DNA of 9,351 bases from Candidatus Cloacimonadota bacterium (GTDB lineage Bacteria; Cloacimonadota; Cloacimonadia; Cloacimonadales; TCS61), in contig QMNP01000046.1 of assembly GCA_003647825.1 (NCBI GenBank), forward strand, positions 1 to 9,351, in the 5' to 3' direction. The position numbers and the translations under genes were made by a program. The notes beneath the pieces were generated by a model. The model was given only the letters and a program-made list of their open reading frames with translations. It did not search any database and was not told the DNA's origin. Within the stretch, counting starts at the first letter, position 1; each line of letters starts with the position of its first letter. This document shows positions 7,337-9,351 of this stretch, piece by piece.

Positions 7337-8995
7337 ATGATAAAAAAAATAGTTTTATTTTTGTTCTTGTTAAATGCAGCTATTGCCTTTTCCCAAAACG
7401 TATTTGTCTGGGATAACGATTTGGATTATACTGTAATGAATCCTGAAGATCCCTGGACATTTGTGGGCATGGAATTTGGAATTATTGATGCTTTAAATGA
7501 AAACGGCATCACTCCATCTGTTGATACGCAGTTGCCGGAAGTTCTATCTATTTACGATATGATCTTTGCCACTATAGGTATCTGGTGCGATGGTTGAGGC
7601 TGGACTCCGCCTGAACCGGTCGGTTCGGTAGATGCTCAAAAATTAATAGATTTTATGGATGCTGGTGGCTCACTTTATATTGAAGGTGCAAATGTAGGAA
7701 CAGGCAGTAATGACCTTTTATATCCGTATCTCGGGTTATCAAATCATTCTTCTTCTATCGAAGGATATACTTTGATAGAGAGTGTGAACGGAGCTCAAGG
7801 AACTCCCATGGAAGGTTTATCATTAAACTATATGTATGGTTCCAATGCAGATTATGGTATCGATGAATTAGATGTTATCGACGGCGTTCCTTTTCTGATG
7901 TCTCAAGATGAAGCGGTTCGCACGATATATTTTGATTCTGATGCATATCGTGCTGTTACATCCTCTACATTTTTTGGTTCAATGGTAGATGGAAATACAA
8001 CAAAAGCAGATGTTATGGGTATCTATCTCGATTTTCTCAATGGTAATCCGGTTCCCAATATTTCTGCTTTGCAAACAGAGCTAGATTTTGGTTTGCAGTT
8101 TGCTGGCTATCCGGAATCGGAGTGGATTAACCTCATTAACACTGGTATTGAAATTCTAGAGATCACTGAGATTACTATAGAAGGTGAAGTTTATAGCTAC
8201 GACGGTCCTTCGATCATCGAATTAGAACCAATGGAAATGGTGAACCTGGAGATTATTCAGTATGCTTCTATTACCGGTTTATACGAAGGAGTTCTGACTA
8301 TTGTAAGCAACGATCCTGATACTCCTGATTTTGAAATACCCCTTTCCGGAGCTTGTGTGCAGCCTCCGATCATTTGTGTAGAACCCGAAAATATTGAGGT
8401 TAGCCTAACTGCTGGTGAAACATTCGATGAAATAATTACAATCGGTAATACTGGTGGATATGATCTTGGCTTTTCTGCTGTTTTAGAGGAAGGCTCACGT
8501 GATGTAAACTGGCTGGAAATGGATCATCATTTCAATCTTTTAGCACCAGGTGTTGAAGATGACATTATCTTAACCTTCAATACAGAATTCCTGGATGAAG
8601 ATCAATATAATGCTGAAATTGTTATCTATCATGATGATCCCGGGCAGGATGAGATTATCATTCCCGTTACACTTTATATCTCTTATGTAAGTGCAGAGAA
8701 TAACCTTATTGGATCTCAAGTTACATTATCTCAAAATTATCCCAATCCCTTTAATCCAAGTACAACGATCTCATTTACTACTGATGAGGTATCATCGAGT
8801 ACTATATTGTCTGTGTATAATGTAAAAGGTGAACTTGTTAAAACTCTGATAAACGATGTTTTAACTGCTGGCACACATTCTGTGATATGGAATGGAAAAG
8901 ATGATAGTGAGAAATATCAATCCAGCGGTATGTATTTCTACCGATTGCAAAATGCAGACAAGAGTATTATCAGGAAAATGATCTTAATGAAGTAA
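7337..8995 (+). CDS. T9SS-secreted protein with Rossmann-like N-terminal domain and Ig-like repeats; in-frame TGA at codon 87
   Basis: One reading frame of 552 codons plus stop, interrupted only by a TGA at 7595-7597. Regions (counting that codon): signal peptide (1-19, AFS|Q); an alpha/beta domain (about 20-236) with VFVWDND, YDMIFATIGIW and GGSLYIEGANVG, resembling glutamine-amidotransferase-like folds; two Ig-like ASH or anchor-type repeats (about 241-340, containing SNDPDTPDFEIPLSG, and about 345-452); and a T9SS sorting domain (about 460-552, NYPNPFNPST to KMILMK). The part after the TGA has intact domains and no frameshift. The next in-frame ATG (7655) has no ribosome-binding site and would begin mid-domain without a signal peptide, so this is one gene. 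The TGA may encode selenocysteine (Cys-Asp-Gly-TGA context, SECIS-like hairpin downstream), or be a nonsense mutation of a Trp codon or a sequencing error. If it is a plain stop, only an 86-residue fragment is made. Function is not recognised; a surface or adhesin-like role is inferred from the architecture. Confidence 0.8.
7595..7629 (+). promoter_or_regulatory. In-frame TGA with SECIS-like hairpin (candidate selenocysteine insertion element)
   Basis: After the TGA (7595-7597), GAACC (7613-7617) pairs with GGTTC (7622-7626) around a GGTC loop (7618-7621). The stem either extends through a T-G wobble (7612-7627) and a C-G pair, or leaves T7612 bulged with C7611-G7627, C7610-G7628 and a G-T pair below. 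The E. coli fdhF element, as I recall it, also has a GGUC loop, 18 bases after its UGA, and a bulged U on the 5' side four pairs below the loop. Here the loop starts 20 bases after the TGA and the possible bulge is five pairs below. The segment is GC-rich against an AT-rich gene. The resemblance is by eye; no folding or SelB-binding data support it. Confidence 0.4.
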
Positions 8996-9016
8996 AACAG
9001 ATCAAATGAACATATC

Positions 9017-9045
9017 AAAGCCCTTCGAATCTCGAGGGGCTTTTT
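9017..9045 (+). terminator. Rho-independent terminator of the third cargo gene
   Basis: An 11-pair stem with one G-T wobble, AAAGCCCTTCG (9017-9027) with CGAGGGGCTTT (9033-9043), encloses a 5-base loop; the T-run spans 9041-9045. It starts 21 bases after the TAA stop and is the strongest hairpin of this gene's 3' end. Confidence 0.9.
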
Positions 9046-9064
9046 CAATTTAATTAAAAGAATT

Positions 9065-9222
9065 CCTCGATGCTCTGCATCGGGGTAGCCAAATTTTCTC
9101 CCCTGATTTAGGGGAGATGTCCGGTAGGACAGAGGGGTAAATATTAAAAATTCGATTTTCAGCTTGCTGAAATAAAGTTGGCGAAATACCCCTTGGCTTT
9201 GCCACGGGGATAGTCAACTTTA
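9065..9222. repeat. Cluster of REP-like palindromes in intergenic DNA
   Basis: The non-coding stretch after the third cargo gene holds consecutive hairpins. They are CCTCGATGC/GCATCGGGG (9065-9085, 3-base loop); TCTCCCCT/AGGGGAGA (9097-9117, 5-base loop); TGTCC/GGACA (9118-9131, 4-base loop); TTTCAGC/GCTGAAA (9157-9172); and CCCC-TGGC/GCCA-GGGG with one mismatch (9189-9209), nested inside TAAAGTTG/CAACTTTA (9173-9222). They are richer in G+C than their surroundings. Dense GC-rich palindromes between genes are typical of repetitive extragenic palindromic (REP) elements, some of which are moved by RAYT transposases. No transposase gene is visible here, and repeated copies elsewhere cannot be checked from this window. 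Confidence 0.55.
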
Positions 9223-9256
9223 AGAATTTTCATTCATGCATACCCCCTTTTTTTCA

Positions 9257-9351
9257 TTAGAAGCTGACCTTCAACTGTAACTGCTCATGATACCGGCCTT
9301 TGTATTTGAGTTTCATATATTTTGACATCTCTGAAAAAATCTTTTTCACAA
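9257..9351 (-). CDS. Possible C-terminal end of a gene running off the window
   Basis: On the - strand the frame is open from the window edge to a TAA at 9257-9259, giving about 30 residues that end in YHEQLQLKVSF. The last residues alternate hydrophobic and polar and finish in Phe, as the final strand of outer-membrane beta-barrels often does. A frame this short is expected by chance in AT-rich DNA, and no domain is recognisable, so the call is weak. If real, it converges with the third cargo gene, with the REP-like cluster between them. Confidence 0.3.
   Translation of the reverse strand, partial: VKKIFSEMSKYMKLKYKGRYHEQLQLKVSF

Noticed and set aside
7595..7597. Alternative genetic code with TGA read as Trp or Gly
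   Set aside because: The receiver gene at the left end stops at TGA exactly where its fold should end. Only one internal TGA occurs in the whole window, while Trp is otherwise encoded by TGG.
7655..8995. A separate 446-residue gene starting at the ATG at 7655
   Set aside because: It has no ribosome-binding site and no signal peptide, starts in the middle of an alpha/beta domain, and is in the same frame as the upstream part. It is the continuation of the gene starting at 7337.
1..9351. CRISPR arrays, tRNA or rRNA genes, insertion sequences
   Set aside because: No regularly spaced direct repeats, no cloverleaf or conserved rRNA segments and no transposase frames were seen on either strand.

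Overview
The window is AT-rich, about two-thirds A+T by eye, and most genes have purine-rich ribosome-binding sites. Three neighbouring secreted proteins end in a type IX secretion system (T9SS) C-terminal sorting domain. Its style is PNPFNPxT, then IYNxKGQ, SGVYFYKM and a terminal KMILMK. This points to the Fibrobacteres-Chlorobi-Bacteroidetes (FCB) supergroup outside Bacteroidetes proper, most likely an uncultured Cloacimonadota-like bacterium. The taxonomic call is inferred from protein style only.

Layout. Positions 1-712 hold two convergent stand-alone receiver (CheY-like) genes: the 3' part of one on the + strand (from 2 to 307) and a complete one on the - strand (326-712). A 288-bp AT-rich divergent region follows, with a perfect 9-bp inverted repeat. 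Three + strand genes for exported proteins come next: a gingipain-like C25 cysteine peptidase (1001-4678), an FG-GAP/VCBS beta-propeller protein with two fibronectin III domains (4852-7170), and a protein with a Rossmann-like N-terminal domain and two immunoglobulin-like repeats (7337-8995). Each is followed by its own hairpin terminator, so they look like three single-gene transcription units rather than an operon. The last 350 bases hold a cluster of GC-rich palindromes resembling REP elements, and possibly the 3' end of a - strand gene running off the window.

How the genes relate. The three cargo proteins should cross the inner membrane by the Sec pathway and the outer membrane by T9SS, to be released or anchored at the surface. 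The peptidase could digest external protein, and the other two look like adhesion or display modules. The receiver genes may belong to unrelated signalling, because no kinase or DNA-binding domain lies in the window.

The most notable point is an in-frame TGA at codon 87 of the third cargo gene (7595-7597). The frame continues intact for another 465 codons to a complete sorting domain. The TGA lies in a Cys-x-x-TGA context and is followed 13-14 bases later by a hairpin with a GGTC tetraloop that resembles a bacterial selenocysteine insertion (SECIS) element. A simple TGG-to-TGA nonsense mutation or a sequencing error is the main alternative.
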